Below, in pieces: positions 34,097-44,138 of a DNA stretch of 64,000 nucleotides. Position 1 is the stretch's first letter. The number at the start of each line of letters is the position of its first letter. The stretch comes from Caballeronia glebae (GTDB lineage: Bacteria; Pseudomonadota; Gammaproteobacteria; Burkholderiales; Burkholderiaceae): positions 1 to 64,000 of the forward strand of contig NZ_FCOJ02000017.1 of NCBI RefSeq assembly GCF_001545035.1, in the 5' to 3' direction. A program made the translations under genes and the position numbers. Below the pieces are notes generated by a model. It was not told where the DNA came from, did no database searches, and was given only the letters and a program-made list of their open reading frames with translations.

Positions 34097-35629
34097 TCAA
34101 CCAGGCGTGCGTTCCGGTACCGTTTCGCGTCGGACGTTGTAGGAAGGCGCGCGGGTATCGTCGGGCAGCGTCGAGCTTTGCGCGGCCGAGAGCAGGCCTT
34201 CCACCGAGGGGCCCATCGCGTCCGTGAACGTCTTCGGATGCACGCCGATCGCGAGCACCAGCACGGCCATCGCGCCGAACAGCGCGAGTTCGCGCTTGCC
34301 GAGGTCGTGCAGACCAGCCACGCGCTCGTTGTTCACTGCGCCGAAAATCACGCGCTTGACCATCCACAGCGTGTAAGCCGCGCTCAGGATCAGCGACGAG
34401 GCGGCCGCCGCGCCGATCCAGAAGTTCAGGCGGATCGCGCCCATCAGCACCAGAAACTCGCCGACGAAACCCGACGTGCCCGGCAAGCCGACGTTGGCCA
34501 TCGAGAACAACATTGCGCAGACGGCGAAGCGGGGCATGGTGTTGGCGACGCCGCCGTAAGCATCGATCGAGCCGTTTTGCGTGCGCTCGACCAGCACGCC
34601 CGTGCACAGCAGCATCGCGCCGGACACGATGCCGTACGACAGCATCTGCACGACCGCGCCTTCGGTGCCGAGGCGGTCGAAGGTGAACAGGCCGAGCGTG
34701 ACGAGCCCCATGTGCGCGACGCCCGAGTACGCGAGCAGCTTGCGCATGTCCGTCTGCGCGAGCGCGACGAGGCTGCCGTAGATGACGGCGACGAGCGACA
34801 GCGCGATCATCGCCGGGGCGAAGAAATGGGACGCGTCGGGCACGATCGGCAGCACGTAGCGCAACATGCCGTAGCCGCCAATTTTCAGCATGCCGAGCAG
34901 CACGGCCGCGCCCGTCGGACCTTCCGAGTTCACGTCGGGCAGCCACGTGTGGACCGGCCACATCGGCACCTTGACCGAGAAGGCCGCGAGCAGGCAGAGG
35001 AAAACCGCGATCTGCGGCGTGAAGCCGAGCTTCAGATGACGCCATGCGTCGATGTCGAAGGTATGCGCCTGCGTCCACAGATAGATCAGCGCGGCCAGCA
35101 TCGCGAGCGAGCCGAGCAGCGAGAAAAAGAAGAAGCGGATCGCCGCATACACGCGCCGCTCGCCGCCCCACGTGCCGATCAGCAGATACAGCGGAATCAG
35201 CGAAGCCTCGAAGAACACGAAGAAGAGCATGCCGTCCAGCGACGCGAACACGCCCTGCATGCAGCCCGAAAGCACGAGAAACGCGCCGTAGTACTGCGCG
35301 ACCTGCTTCGTGACCGAGCGCCAAGACGCGACGAAGATGATGAGCGTGGTGACGGCCGTGAGCACGGTGAACCAAAGCGAAATGCCGTCGATGCCCAGAT
35401 GGTACGAGATGCCGAACTGCGGCAGCCACTCGACGCGCTCGACGAACTGCATCGCGCCGGACGACGCGTTAAAGCGCGACAGGAGCGGCGCGAGCGGCAG
35501 CAGGCCGAGAACCGCGCCGAACAGCGCGACGGCGCGCGCGAGCGTCGCCGATGCGCTGAAGGTCAGCACGAAGATGCCCGACACCACTGGAATCCAGATG
35601 AGAAAGCTGAGTACTGACGGCAGATGCAT
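34097..35629 (-). CDS. NuoM-like antiporter-type subunit, divergent stand-alone paralogue
   Basis: A 510-residue polytopic membrane protein with the size and sequence pattern of NADH-quinone oxidoreductase subunit M, one of the proton-pumping subunits of complex I. Matching landmarks include G-I-D-G-I-S-L-W-F (about 79-87), E141 in F-F-E-A-S-L-I-P, K220 in S-V-K-V-P-M-W-P, and K249. The normally conserved D-A-H-x-x-A-P-T stretch reads D-V-N-S-E-G-P-T (232-239), and the part up to K249 is two residues shorter. No other nuo genes are nearby. ATG 35629 is chosen from family alignment; the frame is open to 35773. Its role is unknown. Confidence 0.87.
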   Translation of the reverse strand: MHLPSVLSFLIWIPVVSGIFVLTFSASATLARAVALFGAVLGLLPLAPLLSRFNASSGAMQFVERVEWLPQFGISYHLGIDGISLWFTVLTAVTTLIIFVASWRSVTKQVAQYYGAFLVLSGCMQGVFASLDGMLFFVFFEASLIPLYLLIGTWGGERRVYAAIRFFFFSLLGSLAMLAALIYLWTQAHTFDIDAWRHLKLGFTPQIAVFLCLLAAFSVKVPMWPVHTWLPDVNSEGPTGAAVLLGMLKIGGYGMLRYVLPIVPDASHFFAPAMIALSLVAVIYGSLVALAQTDMRKLLAYSGVAHMGLVTLGLFTFDRLGTEGAVVQMLSYGIVSGAMLLCTGVLVERTQNGSIDAYGGVANTMPRFAVCAMLFSMANVGLPGTSGFVGEFLVLMGAIRLNFWIGAAAASSLILSAAYTLWMVKRVIFGAVNNERVAGLHDLGKRELALFGAMAVLVLAIGVHPKTFTDAMGPSVEGLLSAAQSSTLPDDTRAPSYNVRRETVPERTPG

Positions 35630-35977
35630 AAGCTTGGTCGAAATCGGGCGCAAAGCACGGCGAGCACGCGAAGTGCGTGCTTGCTGGAAAGGCGCGCTGA
35701 CAGTGGAATGTAAGGCTGGGCGAGTGCGCGAAGATATGAATCTGGATGCGCAGCCCGAATGACTTAGGGGCAATCCTAAGGGTTAACGAGGATAACCCAA
35801 AAGAATAGATTTTGGGGCGTTGCGGCGTATCAAATTCATTGCGTCGGACCGTCTTGACATTTTTTCCAAGCGTCGCTCCGGCCGATGCCGCGATGAATAA
35901 ATCGTTCGTTCGCTCCGGGCTTGCCCGGATTTGCCCCGAGCCGCCTGGCCCTTAGCCTAGAGCGCAAGGAGACCAGC
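35630..35977. other. Divergent intergenic region with regulatory repeats
   Basis: A 348-base region between the nuoM paralogue and a small exported protein. It is more AT-rich than its neighbours around 35740-35870 and holds two adjacent inverted repeats listed separately, plus TTGACA at 35854-35859 without a convincing -10. No gene is seen. Confidence 0.6.
35763..35798. promoter_or_regulatory. Two adjacent perfect inverted repeats
   Basis: CTTAGG-n6-CCTAAG (35763-35780) runs directly into GGGTTA-n7-TAACCC (35780-35798), sharing one G. They lie about 134 bases upstream of the nuoM-like start and 180 upstream of the exported protein. This looks like paired operator sites. The binding protein is unknown. 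Confidence 0.5.
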
Positions 35978-36226
35978 ATGAAGAAAGTATTCAAGGCCGT
36001 CGTGTTCGCGCTTGTCGCCTATCTCGTCGCCGATCGCGCCATGCTCCACGCGCAGGGCCGCGATCTGGCCGCGTCGGCGTGTGCACAGAGCGCGGCGCAA
36101 GTCGAGTTCGATGCGCTGAGCAAGGGTTTCAGCCATGCCGCCGCGAGCAGCCAGCGCGACGCATTCAGATCGCAATGCCTCGTGTCGGGCCGCTCGCAGT
36201 CCGGCGAAACCGTGGCGATGAAGTGA
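35978..36226 (+). CDS. Small exported or membrane-anchored protein
   Basis: An 82-residue protein with an N-terminal hydrophobic segment (residues about 5-20) that may be a signal peptide or anchor, followed by a hydrophilic region with two Cys (C37 and C70) which could form a disulfide in the periplasm. AAGGAGA at 35966-35972 is a strong ribosome site for the ATG at 35978. No family recognised. It is convergent with the NADH dehydrogenase gene and divergent from the nuoM paralogue. Confidence 0.72.
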   Translation: MKKVFKAVVFALVAYLVADRAMLHAQGRDLAASACAQSAAQVEFDALSKGFSHAAASSQRDAFRSQCLVSGRSQSGETVAMK

Positions 36227-36235
36227 CTGGCGTGG

Positions 36236-37588
36236 TCAGTTCAGCTTTACCGTCGGTCGCACGCGCTCGCGAAGCCATTGGCTCGCGGCGTACATCAGCG
36301 CCCGCTTGACGCCCGTGAGCCCCATGATGTGCCGGCGATACAGATGCCGGTAGCACGACGCGGCGAACCATCCGTCGATGAATAACGGCCGGCGCAGCAA
36401 CTCGCTCATCAGCGCGCCCGCCGCGCCCGCGCGTCCGAAGGAGACGAGCGTGCCCTGATCGCGGTAGGCGAAATGCGGCACGGGGCGATCGTCGAGGCGG
36501 CGGGCGAGTGCATCGGCGAGATAGACGGCTTGCTGATACGCGGCCTGCGCGCGCGGCGGCACGAGCGCGTCGCCCTTCGATGCCGTACACGCGGCGCAGT
36601 CGCCCATCGCATAGATGCCCGCGCCGGGTTCGATCTGCAATGTCGCGTCGACGAGCACTTGTCCGAGCCGGTTCAACGGCAATCCTTCGAGCGTGCGCAG
36701 CACCGGCGCGCCTTCCACGCCGGCGGCCCAGATCGTGATGTCGCTCGCGAGCGTTTCGCCATCCGCGATGGATACGGCGTGCGCATCGACCGAACGCACG
36801 CGAGCGCCGAGCCGCACTTCCACTCCGAGTCCGGCGAGCACGTCCTGAGCGCGCGTCGAGATGCGCTCGGGCAGCGCGGGTAGCACGCGCGGCGCGCCTT
36901 CGAGCAGACGAATGCGGATGTCGCTGGCCGGATCGAGCGACGCGAGGTGATAGTCGCGCAGCATTTCGGCCGAGCCGCGCAACGCGGCGGCCAGTTCGAC
37001 GCCGGTCGCGCCGCCGCCGATCACCGTCACCGAAACCGGCGTGCGGGCGGCGCCGGGCGTCGCCTGCCGCGCATGACTCGAACGCAGCAGGCTCGACAAC
37101 AAACGCCGCCTGAACGTCTCCGCCTGCTCCACCGTCTCCAGCGTGAGCGCATGTTGCTCCGCGCCCGGAATCGAGAAGAAGTTCGTCACGCTGCCGAGCG
37201 CGAGCACGAGCGTGTCGAAGGCGAGCGTTCGCTTCGGCAGCAGCGCACGGCCGTCGATATCGGTCGTCTCGTCGATGACGATCTCGCGACGTCCGCGATC
37301 GATGTTCGCGAGCGCGCCTTGCTCGAAGCGAAAGTGATTCCACTTCGCGTGCGCGGCGTAGTCGATCTGATGACTCGATGCATCGATCTGCCCTGAAGCG
37401 ACTTCGTGCAGGAGCGGCTTCCAGAAGTGCGTCGGGAATCGGTCGATGAGGATCACATCGGCGCGCCGGCGCTTGCCGACGCTGTTGCCGAGGCGCGTCG
37501 CGAGTTCCAGTCCCGCGGCGCCGCCGCCCACGATCACGATGCGATGGGGCGAATCGACCTGGTGTTGTGCATAAGGATTCAACATCAT
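36236..37588 (-). CDS. Type II NADH:quinone oxidoreductase (Ndh-like)
   Basis: A 450-residue flavoprotein with an FAD-binding Rossmann motif R-I-V-I-V-G-G-G-A-A-G-L-E near residue 16 and an NAD(P)-binding one, V-T-V-I-G-G-G-A-T-G-V-E, near 188. Y-A-M-G-D-C-A-A near 325 is the second FAD contact. The C-terminal R-x-L-Y-R-R-H-I-M-G-L-T-G segment fits the membrane-binding end of NDH-2. It would oxidise NADH with quinone without pumping. The ATG at 37588 after CGGGAGAA is chosen over the open frame to 37657. A divergent LysR gene follows. Its place near the NuoM paralogue is suggestive only. Confidence 0.9.
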   Translation of the reverse strand: MMLNPYAQHQVDSPHRIVIVGGGAAGLELATRLGNSVGKRRRADVILIDRFPTHFWKPLLHEVASGQIDASSHQIDYAAHAKWNHFRFEQGALANIDRGRREIVIDETTDIDGRALLPKRTLAFDTLVLALGSVTNFFSIPGAEQHALTLETVEQAETFRRRLLSSLLRSSHARQATPGAARTPVSVTVIGGGATGVELAAALRGSAEMLRDYHLASLDPASDIRIRLLEGAPRVLPALPERISTRAQDVLAGLGVEVRLGARVRSVDAHAVSIADGETLASDITIWAAGVEGAPVLRTLEGLPLNRLGQVLVDATLQIEPGAGIYAMGDCAACTASKGDALVPPRAQAAYQQAVYLADALARRLDDRPVPHFAYRDQGTLVSFGRAGAAGALMSELLRRPLFIDGWFAASCYRHLYRRHIMGLTGVKRALMYAASQWLRERVRPTVKLN

Positions 37589-37673
37589 GGTTCTCCCGGA
37601 AGTGCTGTATGGATGCTTGACGACCTCGTTGGGAAAAATATAAGGTCCCGAAAACATATGCGCTATTTAGTAT

Positions 37674-37690
37674 TTATCGCCGACCTATAA
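37674..37690. promoter_or_regulatory. Candidate LysR site between ndh-like and LysR genes
   Basis: TTAT-n9-ATAA lies inside an AT-rich patch (about 37630-37700) that stands out from GC-rich surroundings, between the divergent NADH dehydrogenase and LysR genes. The spacing fits a T-n11-A LysR core. It is only ten bases upstream of the LysR start, consistent with autoregulation. Confidence 0.4.
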
Positions 37691-37700
37691 GTTTTCACTA

Positions 37701-39321
<1,621 letters not shown>

Positions 39322-39660
39322 TGATAGAGGAACCAAGTGGGTCAGATTTACTTCGGCGATTATCCAGAAATGTGAGTCAGGTTTCAGTCGGCGTTGACAG
39401 CTATATATAAGAATGGCGCCGTTGCGTTTCAGGTTCAGGACTGAATCACTCCGACGACGGCATCGTCGCTGTCAGTTCAATCGTCTGCAATCGCTTCGCT
39501 TAACGGGACCGCGGACTATATAGAAGGATGGGGCTTCACTCCGGGAAGGTCGTTCAATGGCGGCGCATCTCTGACGTATATCGAGGCCTATTACATCGGC
39601 CCTTGACTGGAGCGTCCTATCTGTTATTATCGCGCCCGATATTCAAGATTGGGAGTTGAC
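39322..39660. other. Intergenic relic region inside the island
   Basis: About 340 bases without an intact gene. The first part (39330-39410), with GTGGGTCAGATT followed by GTGAGTCAGGTTT, resembles the outer end of an IS21-type element. A start-less frame at 39445-39606 encodes about 53 residues ending Y-I-E-A-Y-Y-I-G-P, rich in Ser, Thr and Gly like the tip of a phage tail or fibre protein. This is a low-confidence suggestion of prophage debris. Confidence 0.45.
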
Positions 39661-40791
39661 GTGGCGCAGCCAGCCGTGGTATCGAGCGCGAAAGCCGATG
39701 CTGATGTGAATTTTTTGCCGAAGCGCCTGTTCTTTTTGGATTTCATCAGGGCCGTGTCGGTCTTGATGATCATCCTCTATCACTTCGATCTGCAGCTCCT
39801 CGCGCAGGCCCCCACGGCGCACACGATCCCTGGCCTCGTCATTTTTCACCAAGCCATTGGCGATCTTGGCGTCACGCTATTCGTCATGATTTCGGGCGTG
39901 GGTTTGATGACCAGTTCGTCTACAGCATTCTCAGCTGCGGACTTCTACAAGAAGCGGTTCCTCGGCATATATCCATCGTTCTGGATCGCGTATCTGGCCG
40001 TCGGAGTCGTTCTATTCCTGATTCGAGGCTTTTGGGTTGGAGATGATCAGCACTGGAAGTTTCTGCTGACGCTGACCGGTTTCGATGGACTGTTGCTTTA
40101 TCGTGGCACGAACTATTACCTGGTCGGCGAGTGGTTCATTGGCTTCATCCTGCTCTTCTATGCCATGTTTCCGCTCTTGCGACGGGGCGTCCTGAATCGC
40201 CCCGTCCTTACCTGGATAGCTGCGCTCGTTGTGATGTTCACGCTGCATCGACACTACGGGCGCATTTTCGATCTGAATGAAAACCGAAACCCGCTCATCC
40301 GGCTTCCAGAGTTTCTGTTCGGTCTTTGCTTTCTACGGTATGTCCTTCCGATGGGTAGGAAGGTCCTGATTTCCTCGATCGCGGCGCTGGTGGTTTTCGC
40401 CTTCTGGTATCCGCCGATCCACATTCAGTTCTACGGGATCCTGCTCGGCATAGTTGCGTTTTGTGCCTTAGCTTTTTCCGCCGAACTTATTGAACTGCCG
40501 CCGTCAGTGAGCCGCTTCGTTACGTGGACGGCGAAGTACTCGTTCCTCGCCTTCCTCGTGCACCACCAAGTCATATATGTTCTTCTGCCACACTTCAACG
40601 CGGCGCAGTTAACAACGGTCGAGGTGTATGTACTCTTTGCGATCGTGCTCGCCGTCAGTTTCGCGGTAGCTGCGTGCCTGTATCCGCTAGTCGAGAAATT
40701 CACAAACAAAATGCGCGCGCTCGTCTTCGCTCAAGCGGTCGGTCATCGAATTCAACGCTCGATACTCTCCGAAGCAAAGTTGGGCGGTTGA
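39661..40791 (+). CDS. Acyltransferase 3 family membrane protein (OafA-like)
   Basis: A 376-residue inner-membrane protein with about ten helices and the family N-terminal pattern F-L-D-F-I-R-A-V-S-V-L-M-I-I-L-Y-H-F, where the His after the first helix is the conserved catalytic one. Such enzymes O-acetylate or otherwise acylate lipopolysaccharide, capsule or exopolysaccharide sugars. GTG at 39661 has GGGAG five bases upstream and is preferred to TTG 39649. It is the only apparently intact gene of the island, suggesting selection for a surface-modification trait. Confidence 0.88.
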   Translation: MAQPAVVSSAKADADVNFLPKRLFFLDFIRAVSVLMIILYHFDLQLLAQAPTAHTIPGLVIFHQAIGDLGVTLFVMISGVGLMTSSSTAFSAADFYKKRFLGIYPSFWIAYLAVGVVLFLIRGFWVGDDQHWKFLLTLTGFDGLLLYRGTNYYLVGEWFIGFILLFYAMFPLLRRGVLNRPVLTWIAALVVMFTLHRHYGRIFDLNENRNPLIRLPEFLFGLCFLRYVLPMGRKVLISSIAALVVFAFWYPPIHIQFYGILLGIVAFCALAFSAELIELPPSVSRFVTWTAKYSFLAFLVHHQVIYVLLPHFNAAQLTTVEVYVLFAIVLAVSFAVAACLYPLVEKFTNKMRALVFAQAVGHRIQRSILSEAKLGG

Positions 40792-41270
40792 AACCAATCA
40801 TTCCATTCCTGCCCGGCATGCCCGTCGATGGCATCGGCTTCTCGTGGATCATCTCAGTAAACGAGACGTTGGCGAGAGGCCTTATGTTCGGAAAAGACAT
40901 TATCTTCACGTCGGGACCGCTCGCTCCGATCTACACCGCGTCATACTCTCCGCAGACTGACTGGATAGCCTTTTGCGGTGCGTCGCGGTATCCATCGCCG
41001 TTTATGGCGGGTTGCCTGATAGCGAAGCGTTGGGCCAGATAGCTTCTTGTTTTTCTTCCAGTCGCGGCGGCGGCGCTGCTGCGGGACGGCATTCCTTACT
41101 CGCTTTGAATGGTAGGTCTGCTGCTGGCGTTCCGCCTCACGCGGCCGGTTGGGCACCGGCTAAACTTGCCGTGGTCGCGCCCCTTTGGGACCGCGTTCCT
41201 CTAATTGATGGCAGTCCTCTGGTGCCTTCCGCTGGTTAAAGGGAGTTTCGGCGTCATTGGCACCGCGTTC
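40788..41270 (+). pseudogene. Membrane glycosyltransferase-like protein, decayed
   Basis: One reading frame shows G-L-M-F-G-K-D-I-I-F-T-S-G-P-L near the start, then hydrophobic stretches such as F-L-P-V-A-A-A-A-L-L-R-D-G and L-W-C-L-P-L-V-K-G-S-F-G. They look like the loop and helices of a large polytopic membrane protein seen in polysaccharide loci. Three in-frame stops (41040, 41106 and 41202) and a missing N-terminus show that it is dead. Faint coding-like sequence continues to about 41560. It follows the acyltransferase directly. Confidence 0.6.
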
Positions 41271-41623
41271 GAGCCGACGCGCGTGCAGGCGGGCACGGCA
41301 ATGTCATCGCCACTTTCCCGGTTCCTGCGGTTTTTCGTCATCCACCACGACCGCGCGGACCCAGAACGCATATCCATTCTGCGGCATCGCCGTCACTTGC
41401 TGACGTCCGCCGCGCGCGCAAACCGCGTTTTCCGTTCGCCACATCGCCGCCCCAATGCTCGCATTTGCGGCAATGGTGTGTGCCTGGTTCGGATTGGAAG
41501 AGGGCCAGCGCGCGCTGTCCAATGTTGGCGCTACGCTGTCATTTCGGTGGGAAAAACAGGGAAATCGACGGGCATTTTTTTTTGACAACGCTGGAGAAAA
41601 AAGCCAATTAATCAACGGCCTTA

Positions 41624-41659
41624 TGGTGCCCAGGTCGGGACTCGAACCCGAACGCCTCG
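41624..41659. repeat. Right attachment-site repeat within tRNA-Leu
   Basis: These 36 bp are the 3' end of the tRNA gene and are identical to 38678-38713. The tRNA remains intact because integration restores its 3' end. Confidence 0.92.
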
Positions 41660-41708
41660 CGGCGCTACCCCCTCAAGATAGTGCGTCTACCAATTCCGCC
41701 ACCTGGGC
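41624..41708 (-). tRNA. tRNA-Leu (anticodon GAG)
   Basis: The minus strand folds as a class II tRNA of 85 nt with encoded CCA. Acceptor GCCCAGG pairs with CCTGGGC, anticodon stem CTATC/GGTAG encloses loop TTGAGGG (anticodon GAG), the long variable arm is CGCC-gcga-GGCG, and the T-arm is TCGGG-TTCGAGT-CCCGA. It reads Leu codons CUC and CUU. Its 3' 36 bases form the right attachment site of the island. Confidence 0.98.
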
Positions 41709-41719
41709 AAGGGGCCCGA

Positions 41720-41748
41720 ATTGTAGCGGGAAAATCGCGCGATGCGAA
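41720..41748 (-). promoter_or_regulatory. tRNA-Leu promoter
   Basis: On the minus strand TTCGCA (41743-41748) and TACAAT (41720-41725) are 17 bp apart. A GC-rich stretch follows the -10, as at stringently controlled stable RNA promoters, and the tRNA begins 11 bases further on. Confidence 0.65.
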
Positions 41749-41870
41749 GAGGCTTGCAACAGCGCCGGACTGCCGGCGAACAAGGCGACGCTACTACAAT
41801 ATCCGGCAAAGCAAGTGTCACGTCCGATTCGCCTGAACAATCACATCGGTTCGCCCATACGGGAGCGTCC

Positions 41871-43073
41871 ATGTTCGGCAACACCTTGCGTTTCGAAGTG
41901 GGACCCGACTGGCAGGTCCACGTTGCCACCGAGAGCTGGCTCGTCGCGACCCTTCTCGTGGCCGCCTTGCTACTGGGGATTCTGCTGGCGAGCGTGATCT
42001 GCTATTACGCGACCCGTTCGATCATGCTCCTGATCGTCAACCGCCTCGCACGCAGGGAAGGGCGCAAGTGGCTGATCGCGGCGGAGCGTCATCGCGTGTT
42101 TCATCGGCTCGCGCCGCTCGTGCCCGCAGCCATCGTCTATGCAGCGGCGCCGTTGCTCACGGGCCTCACGTTTCCGGTCGTCCCGGCGCTCGGCAAGCCC
42201 CTGGCCATTCTCGCGGCCTGCTACATGGTGTACACGCTCGTGCGCGCGGCGCTCGCGTTGCGTGACAGCATCGACGAGCGTTATAGCCACTTTCCGTCCG
42301 CGAGCGAGCGGCCGATAAAAAGCTTTCTGCAGATCGCCACGATCGTCGTGTATCTCGTCGCGCTGATCGCAGTAGTCTCGCTGTTGCTGGAGCGTTCGCC
42401 TGTCTATCTGCTCACCGGTCTCTCCGCGATCACGGCGCTGCTCATCATCATCTTTCGCGACTCGCTGCTCGGCTTCGTCGCCAGTATTCAGCTCGCGGCC
42501 TACGACATGTTGCGCGTGGGCGACTGGATCGAAGTGCCGGGATATGTTGCCGATGGCATCGTGATCGACATCGCACTGAACACGATCAAGGTGCGCAACT
42601 TCGACAACACGATCGTCATGCTGCCAAGCCAGCTTCTGCTGACCAACAGCGTGAAGAACTGGCGCGGCATGATCGCGTCGGGGGCGCGACGTCTGCGGCA
42701 CGCGATTCACTTCGACGTGGACACGATCCGCTATCCCGACGATGCATTGCTCGCGCGACTGCACGAAGCGATCGAACGGCCGCTCGTGACCGCCGAAGGC
42801 GAACGCCGCACGAACCTCGGTTTGTATCGGCTCTATCTCAGCGGCTATTTCCGCGAGCATCCGGCCGTGCGCCGCGACATGCCGCTCGTGATCCGCCACG
42901 TGCAATCCACGACGGCCGTCGTCGCACTGGAGATCTGCGTGTTCATCGATGAAATTCGCTGGGAACGTTACGAGGCTCTGCTTTCGGACATGCTCGATCA
43001 CGCCTACGGCGTCGTGCCGTTCTTCGGTCTGCGCTGCTGGCAGCGCGAGCGCTCGGTGTCCGCGCCGTCATGA
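41871..43073 (+). CDS. Mechanosensitive ion channel, MscM/YbdG-like MscS family
   Basis: A 400-residue inner-membrane protein. Helices occur near 18-45, 78-125 and 150-215. The pore-lining region leads into the MscS beta domain, seen as D-S-L-L-G-F-V-A-S-I-Q near 198, D-M-L-R-V-G-D-W-I-E-V-P near 215 and V-M-L-P-S-Q-L-L-L-T-N near 247. The arrangement and length match YbdG/MscM rather than small MscS. It would release solutes on osmotic downshock. The frame is open from 41742, but GGGAG at 41861 supports ATG 41871. It sits next to the island-target tRNA. Confidence 0.9.
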   Translation: MFGNTLRFEVGPDWQVHVATESWLVATLLVAALLLGILLASVICYYATRSIMLLIVNRLARREGRKWLIAAERHRVFHRLAPLVPAAIVYAAAPLLTGLTFPVVPALGKPLAILAACYMVYTLVRAALALRDSIDERYSHFPSASERPIKSFLQIATIVVYLVALIAVVSLLLERSPVYLLTGLSAITALLIIIFRDSLLGFVASIQLAAYDMLRVGDWIEVPGYVADGIVIDIALNTIKVRNFDNTIVMLPSQLLLTNSVKNWRGMIASGARRLRHAIHFDVDTIRYPDDALLARLHEAIERPLVTAEGERRTNLGLYRLYLSGYFREHPAVRRDMPLVIRHVQSTTAVVALEICVFIDEIRWERYEALLSDMLDHAYGVVPFFGLRCWQRERSVSAPS

Positions 43074-43079
43074 AGTCGA

Positions 43080-44042
43080 TCAAACCGTGCTCGCGTGATC
43101 GACGCGGTGCTTGGGCACCGCTTTCAACGGCGCGAGCACGCGTCGAGCGTTGTCGAGTTCCTTCTTCATTTCGTCGATGAGCCATTGCGCCACCGCGCGC
43201 GTGCTCTCCGACGGATTCGACGAGCGATGTTCGAGCACGAAGTTGCAGCCCGTTTCGATATAGCGGTCCCACGCGGGGATGACCGTGCCTTCGTTCAGCG
43301 GCGCCGCGATCGCCAGCAGCCAGCCGAGCACGACGCCCTGACCGAGCATCGCGCATTGCACGGCGAGTCCGGGATCGGTGTGATGCACCGCTTCGCCGAT
43401 ACCCTTGTCGGACAGCCCCGTCGCACGATGAAACTCCGCCCATGAAAGCGTGGTCACGTCGAGATGAATATAGGCGTGACCTTCGATGCTCGCCGGTGCA
43501 TCGAGCGGTCCGAACTCAGCGAGATAGTTCGGACTGCATATCGGAACGATGATCTCCGGGCACAGAAGAAAAGGTTCCTTCTCCGAGCCCGGACCATGCA
43601 GCCGGATGCCGAGATCCGCATCTTCGAGCGGTCCGTAAAGCCGCCCGGCCATCACCTGCAAGCGCAGATTGACGGAGGGAAACGCGCGGCGAAACCCGGC
43701 GTAACGCGGCAGGAGCCACAAAGCGGCGAAGCCGCTCGCGAGCGACAGCGTGACGATCTCGCCTTGCGCATGATCGCGCTTGAGTTCATCGATGGTGTCA
43801 CCGATCTGGCCGAAGCCGGAGGCGACGGCGCGCTGCAATGTTGCGCCGCGTTCGGTCAGGGTTAGCCCTAGCTTCGTGCGATCGAAGAGTTTGAAACCGA
43901 GCGCGTCTTCAAGCCGCGCCACCATGCGGCTCACGGCGACGGGCGTCACGTTGAGTTCGCCGGCCGCCTTGGTGAAGCTCGAAAGCCGCGCGGATGTTTC
44001 GAAGACGAGTAGTGCCTGAAGCGAAGGAAGTCGCAGACTCAT
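43080..44042 (-). CDS. GcvA-type LysR regulator
   Basis: A 320-residue LysR-type regulator close to the GcvA subgroup: L-P-S-L-Q-A-L-L-V-F-E-T-S-A-R at the start, then S-F-T-K-A-A-G-E-L-N-V-T-P-V-A-V-S-R in the HTH (residues about 5-62). The frame is open to 46460, but everything beyond the ATG at 44042 is antisense to the divergent flavoprotein gene. It should control that gene and perhaps the adjoining binding protein. It is convergent with the mechanosensitive channel gene. Confidence 0.92.
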   Translation of the reverse strand: MSLRLPSLQALLVFETSARLSSFTKAAGELNVTPVAVSRMVARLEDALGFKLFDRTKLGLTLTERGATLQRAVASGFGQIGDTIDELKRDHAQGEIVTLSLASGFAALWLLPRYAGFRRAFPSVNLRLQVMAGRLYGPLEDADLGIRLHGPGSEKEPFLLCPEIIVPICSPNYLAEFGPLDAPASIEGHAYIHLDVTTLSWAEFHRATGLSDKGIGEAVHHTDPGLAVQCAMLGQGVVLGWLLAIAAPLNEGTVIPAWDRYIETGCNFVLEHRSSNPSESTRAVAQWLIDEMKKELDNARRVLAPLKAVPKHRVDHASTV

Positions 44043-44138
44043 ACAACACCATGTTATGGGGCATGCATCTATTTGTAATTTGACGGCGCATATTGACCTC
44101 CTTACCTTGAGTCCGACGCTCACTTCATCTGGCAGGCC

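Noticed and set aside
34020..35617. Long frames on both strands overlapping the NuoM paralogue
   Set aside because: The minus frame overlapping by shift and the plus frame are Arg/His-rich shadows; the NuoM frame has coherent membrane helices.
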